Shown: positions 17,750-25,927 of the stretch, piece after piece
Position numbering within the stretch: the first letter of the stretch is position 1
Layout: every line of letters begins with the position of its first letter
DNA from: Deltaproteobacteria bacterium
GTDB lineage: Bacteria; Myxococcota_A; UBA9042; DTJE01
Assembly: GCA_029555025.1 (NCBI GenBank)
Contig: JAKPTZ010000038.1
Span: forward strand, 62,001 to 126,000
DNA: 64,000 nt
Direction: 5' to 3'
Notes under the pieces: model-generated
Seen by the model: the letters and a program-made list of their open reading frames with translations, nothing else
Database searches by the model: none
What the model was told of the DNA's origin: nothing
Translations under genes and position numbers: made by a program

Positions 17750-19135
17750 TCAGGCCTTTTCGGGCGCCGCATTTACCTTGATCAGCCACCGGTTGTAAAG
17801 CCACATGCTCAGCGCGGAAAGGATTCCGATTCCCATCAGGACAAGCCAGCCGATGGCGTTGTTGATCGGATTCAGTTCAAGCAGTCCGTTGTCAAGAACC
17901 CTGGCGTCCCTTGCCATGATTTCGTTGAAGATTGCCGCGCCGGCGGGGCCGCCGATCAGGGCGCCGATTGCCATCGGCAGGTTGGCGTATCCAAGGAACA
18001 GGCCTTCCTGGCCCTTTGGAGCCAGCGCTCCGATGTATTCATAGGTTCTCGCGGACGTAAAAAGTTCGCCAAACGCAATCATGGCGACCGTCAGGACGAT
18101 CATCGCCGATCCGAATGGCAGCAGGTCGAGCACCTGGATGCGTACACCCGACGTAAACACCGGAACCAGGTTGATTGCCATCGACAGGCCGATGATTACC
18201 GTTCCAATGACGATCGACCTGATCGGCTTCATCTTTCCGAACAAACGCGTGATCAGAAGCTGGAACAGAACGATCACGATCGGGTTGGCCATCGTATAGA
18301 TATCGACGGCCGGGTTTGTTTCCACGACCTTCTTCAGGTAAAGCGGAAGCACGTTATAGACCTGGGCGTAAAGGAAGTAAAAACCGGACGACACAAGCAG
18401 GAACAGCGCGAAGCGAACGTTCTTCAGCACAAGGATCATGTTCAGAAGGATTTCCCCGATTGAACGGCGGGGCTTTGCGGCAGACCCCACACCAACCTCG
18501 CTTTCAGGATCCCTGTAAAGGAACGCGACAACCAGCAGCGCCAGGATGGCGCATGCCGCGGCAACCACGAAGATCAGGCTGATGTTGTTGAACTTTGTCC
18601 GGACGATGTAGGAGGCACCGCGTCCGAACAGGCTGCCGATGTTGATGACCATGTAGAATATCGCGAAGCCGAGCGTGGCGCGGCCGACCGAGGTCTTCTG
18701 GACCGTCCCGGAAATGCAGGGCTTTACGAACGAGCCGCCGATTCCGATAAGGACAATGCCGGCAATAATCGCGACTATGGTGTCCATGGATGCCGTGACT
18801 TCAGGCTTCACGATATCGGACAGTTCGTGCCCGGCAATCAGAACCGGGTAACTCATGCACGCGTAACCGGCGGCAACCAGCACGAATGCCAGCAGAAGCG
18901 ACTTCCTGAAGCCGACCTGATCGGCGATTGTCCCGGAAAGAATCGGGAGGAAGTAGATGATGGTCCAGAGGATGCCGTTGAGCGTGCTCGGCCAGTAGTC
19001 GCCCAGGCCGAGCTGGCCCAGGTAGATGACCACGAAGCTCGCCATAGCATAGTACGCGCCGCGCTCGAAAAGCTCGGTCACGTTGGCGGTCCAGAAGGAT
19101 CTTGGAAATCGATTACCCGACGTTGTTTCCTGCAT
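17750..19135 (-). CDS. POT-type (PTR2) proton-coupled peptide transporter
   Basis: The protein has 461 residues and about 12-14 hydrophobic segments. The N-terminal motif ELFERGAYYAM matches the POT signature (F/LFE.x.YY) that includes proton-coupling Glu and Tyr residues in transmembrane helix 1. The POT family imports di- and tripeptides with protons. The gene ends its reading frame with a charged tail (VNAAPEKA). It is 15 bases downstream of the C69 dipeptidase gene on the same strand, so the two form a likely operon for taking up and cleaving short peptides. Fine specificity is unknown. Confidence 0.85.
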   Translation of the reverse strand: MQETTSGNRFPRSFWTANVTELFERGAYYAMASFVVIYLGQLGLGDYWPSTLNGILWTIIYFLPILSGTIADQVGFRKSLLLAFVLVAAGYACMSYPVLIAGHELSDIVKPEVTASMDTIVAIIAGIVLIGIGGSFVKPCISGTVQKTSVGRATLGFAIFYMVINIGSLFGRGASYIVRTKFNNISLIFVVAAACAILALLVVAFLYRDPESEVGVGSAAKPRRSIGEILLNMILVLKNVRFALFLLVSSGFYFLYAQVYNVLPLYLKKVVETNPAVDIYTMANPIVIVLFQLLITRLFGKMKPIRSIVIGTVIIGLSMAINLVPVFTSGVRIQVLDLLPFGSAMIVLTVAMIAFGELFTSARTYEYIGALAPKGQEGLFLGYANLPMAIGALIGGPAGAAIFNEIMARDARVLDNGLLELNPINNAIGWLVLMGIGILSALSMWLYNRWLIKVNAAPEKA

Positions 19136-19150
19136 TGTTCACCCCGGCAT

Positions 19151-20839
19151 TCAGCGGCACGAGGGGCCCTTGGCCGCCTCGACCGGAAGGACCTCGAAGA
19201 AGCCCGGCCTTTCCTGGATGATCCGCCTGTACCATTCGTCCGGCAGCGGCGGATGCTCGATTTCACCCTTGTCGTTCCTGACGTTTCCGTCGTTGTACTT
19301 GACCATGATCCGGCCCCACAGATCCCGCCACCGTTTCATGGTGACGTCCCCCACCGTTGCGGAAAAGGCGGTCAACCATGCGCGGGCCAGTTCGGGCGAA
19401 GCACCGTGAAGCCTTACGGCCGTTTCATCGACCTGGGGCACCATCGAGTGAAACGAAGATTCAAGTTCCGTCTGGACGGTGCGGATGTCCTTGATGATGT
19501 CCGAGTATCGCGAATACGCCTTTTCGGCAACCGCGCTGAACACCCAGAACGCCGAGTCCCACGAGAATTCGTTGAAGTTTCCGGATTCGCGCCCGAAGCC
19601 GCGTGGTGCCGCGGTGATTCCCGCGTACATCGGCACATAGACTGACGATGCCGTATCATCGACGCCGAACCACAGGATGCCACCGACCGGGTCGGGAAGC
19701 CACCCGCGGCACTGGGCGACGAACGAGAAGCCGGTCTGCTGCGTGGCAATAGACCTTTCGTTGAAGTACTCCTTTTCCCCGACCTTGAACTGAAGCGGGC
19801 GCCAGCGGTACGGCAGCCCGAATGGGCCGGCCCCGACACCCCTGCTCAGGTCGAATTCGGTTCCCTCGAAGTGGTCGCGCATTTCCGTCATCACGTCCTT
19901 GACCGAGACGGGCCTGTCGGGCTTGATCCACAGCGGCATCGGACTTGCGCCCGGCACCGCCTTCACGAAGTCGGCCGGAATCTTTTCCGAAGGTCGGATG
20001 TGGTTGAAGACGTTCCAGACGCGGGCCTCGCAGAAGCGAAGGGCGCCGTAATCCGGTGGCGCGTACGCGTCCGCGAACGAGAAGTCCCGGTCATCGCCGC
20101 AGAACCATCCCATTTCCCGTGCAAAGGAAATGACGTCGGGACTGAAAATCGTGTTTTCCGGATCATCCTGCGGGAACTGGCGGATCCTGGCCTGGTTTGC
20201 ATGCGCGGAAACGTATCCGTCCGGGATCTTCCGGGCGACCCATACCGCCCCCTTGCGATCCTTGCCCTTGCCAATCATTTCCATGATCCAGACTTCGTCG
20301 GGATCCGAAATCGAAAATGACTCGCCGGTGCTGTGGTAACCGTATTCCGCCACCAGATCGGTCATCACCTTGATGGCTTCCCTGGCGGTAGTTGAACGCT
20401 GAAGGGCAAGGTACATCAGGCTGCCGTAATCGATCAGCCCGGCCGGGCCCTCAAGTTCCGGGCGACCGCCGAAGGTTGTCTCGCCGATGGCAACCTGGTG
20501 CTGGTTGATGTTGCCGACGACGGTCCAGGTGACCGGAGCCTGCGGAATCTGGCCGAGTTTCTTGCCCGTATCCCAGTCGATGATGTCAATCATCGTTCCA
20601 GGTTCATGCGTTCCAGCCGGCTTGATGTCCAGGAATCCGTACAGGTCGTGGGAGTCGGCCGAATACGAAATCATCGTCGAGCCATCGGCCGACGCACCCT
20701 TCGTGACAAGGATGTTCGTGCACGCGTCGGCCCTTTGCGGCTGGCCGAACGACACCAGCGCGATCGCGGCCAGCGCGGCTGCCGTCATCTGGTTGAAATG
20801 GGCGTGTCTTCCGGGCTTTCTTAAGGCGGTCGTTCTCAT
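19151..20839 (-). CDS. Exported C69-family dipeptidase
   Basis: The protein has 562 residues. The start at 20839 is preceded by GAGGTGACC. A signal peptide (basic, then AAALAAIALVS) ends so that C40 begins the mature chain. In family C69 (PepD-like) N-terminal nucleophile hydrolases, an N-terminal Cys is the catalytic nucleophile after processing. The following CTNILVTKGASADGSTM and the internal QVAIGETTFGG and YGYHSTGESF segments are family signatures. The presence of a signal peptide puts it in the periplasm or outside, upstream of the POT transporter gene. It would release amino acids or dipeptides for import. The family is firm; substrate range is not. Confidence 0.88.
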   Translation of the reverse strand: MRTTALRKPGRHAHFNQMTAAALAAIALVSFGQPQRADACTNILVTKGASADGSTMISYSADSHDLYGFLDIKPAGTHEPGTMIDIIDWDTGKKLGQIPQAPVTWTVVGNINQHQVAIGETTFGGRPELEGPAGLIDYGSLMYLALQRSTTAREAIKVMTDLVAEYGYHSTGESFSISDPDEVWIMEMIGKGKDRKGAVWVARKIPDGYVSAHANQARIRQFPQDDPENTIFSPDVISFAREMGWFCGDDRDFSFADAYAPPDYGALRFCEARVWNVFNHIRPSEKIPADFVKAVPGASPMPLWIKPDRPVSVKDVMTEMRDHFEGTEFDLSRGVGAGPFGLPYRWRPLQFKVGEKEYFNERSIATQQTGFSFVAQCRGWLPDPVGGILWFGVDDTASSVYVPMYAGITAAPRGFGRESGNFNEFSWDSAFWVFSAVAEKAYSRYSDIIKDIRTVQTELESSFHSMVPQVDETAVRLHGASPELARAWLTAFSATVGDVTMKRWRDLWGRIMVKYNDGNVRNDKGEIEHPPLPDEWYRRIIQERPGFFEVLPVEAAKGPSCR

Positions 20840-20873
20840 GGTCACCTCGATTGGGTTCGGGATGCAGCGACGG

Positions 20874-20901
20874 ATAATAACAAAAGCCCCTGCCGTCCCA
20901 A
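20874..20901 (-). promoter_or_regulatory. Predicted promoter of the C69 dipeptidase-POT operon
   Basis: On the minus strand TTGGGA (20901-20896) and TATTAT (20879-20874) are 16 bases apart, upstream of the dipeptidase start codon in the divergent gap. Confidence 0.4.
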
Positions 20902-20998
20902 AGGAAAATCGGTTTCGGATGTTGACCGCCCGTCAGGTCTGCGTTTCAATGCATTTTCGTGTGTGGCACTATCATCGGGGACGCCGCGGAAGGTGAAC

Positions 20999-21916
20999 AT
21001 GGCTGGCGGATGGAAAGTGGATGTGGCCTTGCTTGCGGATCGCGTCAGGCGGGCCGTGCTTGAACATACCCTGGACAACGATGGCGGCTACATGAGCCAG
21101 GCGTGCTCGTCCGCCGAGTTGCTTGCCACTCTTTACGGCCGGTTCATGAATATCGGCATGCCCGACAGGCCGATCGAACCACGTCCGTGGCTCGGCACGC
21201 CCCGACACGGCAATACGGAGTATCGAACCGGCGCCGACTTCAATGGCGGCGTTCACGACGCCCGTGACCGCTTCATCCTTTCCCCGACGCATTACTCGCT
21301 TGTTCTTTATGCGCTTCTGGTCGAGACGGGCCGGATGTCGCCGCAGGGGATGAAGCAGTTCAACCGGGATGGTTCTTCGGTCGAGATGATCGGCGCCGAG
21401 CATTCCCCGGGCATGGAAGTCATGACCGGTTCCCTTGGCCAGGGGCTGGCGCAGGCGGCCGGCATGGCACTTGGACGGAAGTTGAAGGGCGCGTCCGGCC
21501 GCGTGGTTGTCATGATGTCCGATGGCGAGTTCCAGATCGGGATGACCTGGGAGTCGATCCAGTTCATGGCACACCACCACCTGGACAACATGGTCGTGTT
21601 CGTGGATGTCAACGGTCAGCAGTGCGATGGAGCGGTGGATTCAGTTATGCGGATCGATCCGATCGATGTCCGGATACGATCCTTCGGGGCCAGGGCGGCC
21701 GTGGTTGACGGACATGACCCGGCCGCGATCATGAAGGCCGGCTCGCGGGCGCCCGACGGTCGGCCTCTTTTCGTGCTTGCCATGACGGATCCGTGTCGCG
21801 GCCTTGACCTGATGCGTAAGAACGCCCCGAAACTGCATTACCTGCGTTTCAGGACGCCGCAGGAAAAGGCCGGCTACAAGGCTGTGCTGGATGCATGGCC
21901 GAAGAGGGGGTCCTGA
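20999..21916 (+). CDS. Transketolase, N-terminal (TPP-binding) subunit
   Basis: The protein has 305 residues. The ATG at 20999 follows GGAAGGTGAAC. It contains the N-terminal half of transketolase: GSLGQGLAQAAG and the TPP-binding SDGEFQIGMTWES..VDVNGQQ segment (the usual GDG is SDG here), plus HSPGMEVM. Such split enzymes pair with a separate C-terminal subunit, encoded next with the stop and start codons overlapping (TGATG). Transketolases transfer two-carbon ketol units between sugar phosphates. The RuBisCO-like protein that follows suggests a dedicated sugar route rather than the central pentose phosphate enzyme. Substrates are unknown. Confidence 0.88.
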   Translation: MAGGWKVDVALLADRVRRAVLEHTLDNDGGYMSQACSSAELLATLYGRFMNIGMPDRPIEPRPWLGTPRHGNTEYRTGADFNGGVHDARDRFILSPTHYSLVLYALLVETGRMSPQGMKQFNRDGSSVEMIGAEHSPGMEVMTGSLGQGLAQAAGMALGRKLKGASGRVVVMMSDGEFQIGMTWESIQFMAHHHLDNMVVFVDVNGQQCDGAVDSVMRIDPIDVRIRSFGARAAVVDGHDPAAIMKAGSRAPDGRPLFVLAMTDPCRGLDLMRKNAPKLHYLRFRTPQEKAGYKAVLDAWPKRGS

Positions 21917-22923
21917 TGGAAATCGTCAGTCGTCCGCATGGGCGCAACCTTGTCAAATGGGCGGCCGACAAGCCCGATGTCCTGGTGCTTTCCGCGGATC
22001 TTACCGGAAGCTGCGAGGCCGACGGCTTCCGCGACGCATATCCGCGGCGGTTCATCAGTTGCGGCATCGCCGAACAGAACATGCTTTCCGTTGCCGGCGG
22101 GTTGTGCCGCGAGGGGTTCATCCCCCTGGTACACACCTTTGCGGTTTTCATCTGCCGGCGTGCATTCGATCAGGTTGCGATGTCGGTCGCCTATCCGAAC
22201 CTGCCGGTGAAGATGTTCGGGTTCCTTCCCGGAATCACGACCCCGGGGGGCGCGACTCACCAGGCCATCGACGATGTGGCGCTGATGCGTTCCCTTCCGA
22301 ACATGACGGTTCTGGAAACGGGGGACGCGACCGAGGTCGAGTCGGTTCTTGACCTGGCATATTCGATTGACGGCCCGGTGTATGTCAGGATGCTGCGCGG
22401 TGACGTGCCGCGCCTTTTCCCGACCGACGAGCCGATCAGGGCCGACCACCCACGCATCCTGTCGCTTGGCGATGAGGTGACCGTATTTTCGTCCGGCATC
22501 TGCACCGAGGAAGTCCTGCGTGCCTCGGCAGTCCTGAAGGCAAGGGGCGTGTCCATCACCCACGTACACATATCGACTTTGAAGCCGTTTGCTTCTGGCC
22601 TGATCGACCAGGCCATCCGTGCTGGCTCCAGGGGGATTGTCACGGTCGAAAACCATCTGGTTGACGGCGGGCTGGGGACGGCCGTGGCTTCGCGGTGCGC
22701 GTCAACCGGGGTCGGAAGGCCCCTTGTCCGCCTTGGGCTTCAAGATACGTGGTCCCACGGCGCGGGAAGGGCGGCTTTGATGCGTGAACACGGTTTCGAC
22801 GCCATGGCACTGGTCAACGCCGTTCAAGACCTGATTGGCGCGAATCTTTCGATTTCATTGGCTGACCTTGGCGCCGTCAGGGTCGAGCCGGTTCATTCGG
22901 TGGCGAAGGCGGAGGCGTTGTAA
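21916..22923 (+). CDS. Transketolase, C-terminal (pyrimidine-binding) subunit
   Basis: The protein has 335 residues from the ATG at 21916, which overlaps the stop of the N-terminal subunit by one base and has GAGGGGG upstream; an earlier in-frame ATG at 21895 gives MAEEGVL and is less likely. It contains the pyrimidine-binding domain (RFISCGIAEQNMLSVAGG, with the conserved Glu of AEQNM) and the C-terminal transketolase domain (GIVTVENHLVDGGLGTAVA). Together with the preceding gene it would form a heterotetrameric transketolase. The stop is two bases before the next gene, so translation is probably coupled. Confidence 0.88.
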   Translation: MEIVSRPHGRNLVKWAADKPDVLVLSADLTGSCEADGFRDAYPRRFISCGIAEQNMLSVAGGLCREGFIPLVHTFAVFICRRAFDQVAMSVAYPNLPVKMFGFLPGITTPGGATHQAIDDVALMRSLPNMTVLETGDATEVESVLDLAYSIDGPVYVRMLRGDVPRLFPTDEPIRADHPRILSLGDEVTVFSSGICTEEVLRASAVLKARGVSITHVHISTLKPFASGLIDQAIRAGSRGIVTVENHLVDGGLGTAVASRCASTGVGRPLVRLGLQDTWSHGAGRAALMREHGFDAMALVNAVQDLIGANLSISLADLGAVRVEPVHSVAKAEAL

Positions 22924-22925
22924 CA

Positions 22926-24107
22926 ATGGGCAGATTTCTGGTCAGGTACTCCCTGCCTGCCACCGACCGTGGGGATGCCGAGGCCCAGGCCTTCGCCCTG
23001 GCCGTCGAGCAGACGATCGAGTTTCCTTACGATCTTGTCACCGACACTTACGTCAAAGGCGAAATTACGGGTCGCGTCGAGTCGGTCGAACTTTACCAGG
23101 CTGTTACCGGCGACCTGTCGGATATCCCGGGCTACCGTCTGCCAGTGGGGATGCGCAGGTACCTTATCGCCGTTTCATACGATGAAGCGACCGCCGGAAC
23201 CGAGTTTTCCCAGTTCATGAACGTCGTCTTCGGCAATTCGAGCATGAAACCCGGAGTCCGCGTCGAGTCGATCAATCCAACCGCGGTCCAGGCCGCCATA
23301 TTTCGTGGTCCGGGATTCGGCATCGAGGGAATCAGGCAGGCTGTCGGAGTCTTTTCCAGGCCGCTTCTGTGTTCCGCAATCAAGCCGATGGGACTTGACG
23401 TGGATACCCTGGCCGACATGGCCTATCGATTCGCTCTTGGGGGAATCGATTTCATCAAGGACGATCACGGCCTTGCCGACCAGCGCTTTTCGCCTTTCGT
23501 GGAAAGGGTTTCCAGATGCATGGAGGCGGTTGACAGGGCCAACCGCGAAACCGGTCGCCGATGTCTTTATATCCCCAACGTGACGGCTGACGGTCCCGCA
23601 ACCCTTGAGCGGGCCATATTCGCGCGTCGGGCCGGCGCCGGCGCGGTCATCGTTTCCGGCGGCCTGACCGGCCTGTCGATGCTCAGGTCGGTGGCGACCA
23701 GTGCGGAAGTCGGACTTCCGGTCTTTTTCCACCCGGCGTTTTCCGGTTCCTATGTTGTCGGGCCATCCCCCGCCTTCACGGAACGAGCCTTTTTCGGCCA
23801 GGTCCTTCGGCTTGCATGCGCCGACGCCGTCATATTTCCGAGTTTCGGCGGGCGCTTTTCCTTCTCGAGGAAGCAGTGCGTCGGGATCCTGTCTGGATGC
23901 AGGATGCCGATGTCGGGCCTGAAGCCGATGTTTCCGGCCCCGGGCGGCGGGTTGAACTTTTCCAACATCTCGGATTCGATGGGATTTTACGGGAATGACG
24001 TCATATTCCTGATTGGTGGTGGCCTGTTCCGCCACAGTCGGGACATCACCCTTTCGGTGCGGGATCTCATGGCGCTGGTGGAGTCGGGGGCAAGCCCGAA
24101 GCCCTGA
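22926..24107 (+). CDS. RuBisCO-like protein (form IV)
   Basis: The protein has 393 residues with the large-subunit RuBisCO fold. Loop 1 reads IKPMGLD, matching IKPKLGL but apparently lacking the second catalytic lysine. The metal-binding segment is GGIDFIKDDHG: it keeps the carbamylated Lys and an Asp but has His where bona fide RuBisCO has Glu. The loop-6 region is replaced by FPSFGGRFSFSRK, and PGGGLNF and GGGLFRH stand at the phosphate-binding sites. These changes are typical of form IV proteins that act as enolases, isomerases or decarboxylases on sugar-phosphate analogues, not CO2 fixers. It directly follows the split transketolase. Some apiose pathways pair similar enzymes, but the reaction here is not known. 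Confidence 0.88.
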   Translation: MGRFLVRYSLPATDRGDAEAQAFALAVEQTIEFPYDLVTDTYVKGEITGRVESVELYQAVTGDLSDIPGYRLPVGMRRYLIAVSYDEATAGTEFSQFMNVVFGNSSMKPGVRVESINPTAVQAAIFRGPGFGIEGIRQAVGVFSRPLLCSAIKPMGLDVDTLADMAYRFALGGIDFIKDDHGLADQRFSPFVERVSRCMEAVDRANRETGRRCLYIPNVTADGPATLERAIFARRAGAGAVIVSGGLTGLSMLRSVATSAEVGLPVFFHPAFSGSYVVGPSPAFTERAFFGQVLRLACADAVIFPSFGGRFSFSRKQCVGILSGCRMPMSGLKPMFPAPGGGLNFSNISDSMGFYGNDVIFLIGGGLFRHSRDITLSVRDLMALVESGASPKP

Positions 24108-24249
24108 TTCGTCATCCAGGACGGCGGCGCCTTGCCGAACCTTGTCTGGGCTTGAATGTTCATTGATTTCAAAGCCTTTTGCAAAACGCGCTTGGGGCTT
24201 GACGATTCAGGTGCAACGATCGCCGTAATCGGAGTATCCGGAGAACAGG

Positions 24250-24762
24250 ATGGATGCGTTCGTAAACAGGCTGCTTGACCTTGTGCCCGCAAAATCCAGG
24301 ATCGGGCTGTGGATGTGGTGGTTCGGACACTTCAAGATTCCCCTTGTCGGACACGTCGGGCCGCGCATCGTCGAGGCCGGTGACGAAAGGGTGGTCGTGG
24401 TGGTTCCTTTGCGCCGCAGGTCCAGGAACCATCTGGGCTCGCTTTACTTCGGCGCCCTTGCGCTTGCGGCCGACGTGACCGCCGCGCTGCCCGCGCTTGC
24501 ACGCATGCAGGAGCGCGGATACCGCATCAGCCTGGTTTTCAAGGACTTTTCGGCCCAGTTCCTGAAGCGGGCCGACGGCGACACCCACTTCACCACCGAC
24601 CAGGTTGCCGAAATTCGCGAATTCGTGGATCGGGTTGCCGTTTCCGGGCAGCGGGAAAACCTTCCGGTCAGGGTTGTGGCGACAGTCCCGTCCAGGTATG
24701 GCCAGGAACCGGTGGCCAGTTTCGTCCTGACCCTGTCCATGAAGGCGTCATCTTCGAAGTGA
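24250..24762 (+). CDS. DUF4442 hotdog-fold protein
   Basis: The protein has 170 residues. The central part (RRSRNHLGSLYFGALALAADVTAALPAL) is the DUF4442/YiiD-C hotdog signature, in which the Asn-His region corresponds to acyl-CoA thioesterase active sites. The role may be acyl-thioester hydrolysis, but no substrate is known for the family. GGAGAACAGG precedes the ATG. Its last bases overlap the convergent DUF4015 gene by 15 bases. The 142-base gap before it contains no clear promoter or RNA. Confidence 0.8.
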   Translation: MDAFVNRLLDLVPAKSRIGLWMWWFGHFKIPLVGHVGPRIVEAGDERVVVVVPLRRRSRNHLGSLYFGALALAADVTAALPALARMQERGYRISLVFKDFSAQFLKRADGDTHFTTDQVAEIREFVDRVAVSGQRENLPVRVVATVPSRYGQEPVASFVLTLSMKASSSK

Positions 24763-25839
24763 CGGTTCCTGAAACCATTCGAGCTTATAGACGCAGCCCG
24801 CGTTCCAGAAAAGCCATTCACGCGCACCGGCATCAATGGTGGCCCGAACCTGATCGGCAATCTGGGCCTTTCCATACCTGTTTTTGATGCTGAAGGCCTG
24901 CAGCCAGGGACGCATCACGGTTTTCAAACCGGCCGCGTCAAGTCGCGCCATCCCGTCCGAGACCCCCCTGAAAACCGTCCTGTACGGGTTCCTGTCGGGA
25001 TCGGCAATGCCCAGGTTGCCCGCCCCGTAATGGGACGGATATACCATCGGGCAGACGATGTCCGTGTTAAGCGCGATCTTTTCAAGGTTCTGCCCGATTC
25101 CCATGTCGCCGGGAGTGCTGGTGGCCAGGCCGAAGATGTCGGCCGAAACCTTCACCCCGGAAGGTCGCAGGCGTCTTGATGCGTACTCCAGGAACTGCGC
25201 GATCAGATCCTGCTTCGACGTCCTCGTGCGTGCCGGATAGACGCATCTTGATGTGTCGCCGTCGCTGGTGAAGCGGACGTAGTCGAACTGGATCTCCACA
25301 AACCCGTGCCGAACCGCCTCCTCGGCGATTTCAACCAGGTAATCCCAGTACTTCCGGTTGTAAGGGTCGATCCACGCCGCACCCTTCCTGTCCTTCCAGA
25401 CGCCACCGTCGATGTCGCGCACGGCCCATGCCTGGTTCTTTTCGGCCATCCATTGATCCTTGAAGGCCACGATGCGGGCGATCGCAATGATGTTCCTGTC
25501 CTTCAGCGTCCTTATCAACCCGGTGATATCCTTTATCTTTGCCTGGCCGGACCCGTACTTCCTGGCAAGCGGAACCTCGGATTTGTAGCTGAGTCGTCCG
25601 CTGTCGCCCTTCACGTCGATCACCACGGCGTTCAGGTATGTCCGGTCGATGATTTCGACGATATCCGAGAACATCTTTTCGCTTCCGGCGGCGAATCCGC
25701 TGCAGTAAAGGCCGTAAACGCCCTGGCCGTCAGGGGACGGTGCCGGGGCTGCCGGCTGTTTTGTCGGTTGCGGCGCCGGCTGGGCAACGGCGTGGCTTGC
25801 CGCCAGCAGGGCAATCACAAAGGCGACGGAATTTCGCAT
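24748..25839 (-). CDS. Exported DUF4015 glycoside-hydrolase-like protein
   Basis: The protein has 363 residues. The start at 25839 gives a clean signal peptide (MRNSVAFVIALLAASHAVA) followed by a Pro/Gln/Ala-rich linker; the longer frame adds an implausible leader. The (beta/alpha)8-like DUF4015 domain includes VVIDVKGD, IARIVAFKD, AWIDPYN and EIQFDYVRF, with acidic residues at the ends of predicted strands as in glycosidases. The target is likely a polysaccharide or peptidoglycan in the periplasm or outside. No carbohydrate-binding module is visible. Activity has not been shown for most members of this family. Confidence 0.85.
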   Translation of the reverse strand: MRNSVAFVIALLAASHAVAQPAPQPTKQPAAPAPSPDGQGVYGLYCSGFAAGSEKMFSDIVEIIDRTYLNAVVIDVKGDSGRLSYKSEVPLARKYGSGQAKIKDITGLIRTLKDRNIIAIARIVAFKDQWMAEKNQAWAVRDIDGGVWKDRKGAAWIDPYNRKYWDYLVEIAEEAVRHGFVEIQFDYVRFTSDGDTSRCVYPARTRTSKQDLIAQFLEYASRRLRPSGVKVSADIFGLATSTPGDMGIGQNLEKIALNTDIVCPMVYPSHYGAGNLGIADPDRNPYRTVFRGVSDGMARLDAAGLKTVMRPWLQAFSIKNRYGKAQIADQVRATIDAGAREWLFWNAGCVYKLEWFQEPSLRR

Positions 25840-25927
25840 GACTCGCCTGTCGAGGTGAATTGGTGCGGAATCTAGCACGGTTCGTCGCGGTGGTGAACGA
25901 CCTCCGACATCCTGCGAAAAAATTCTT

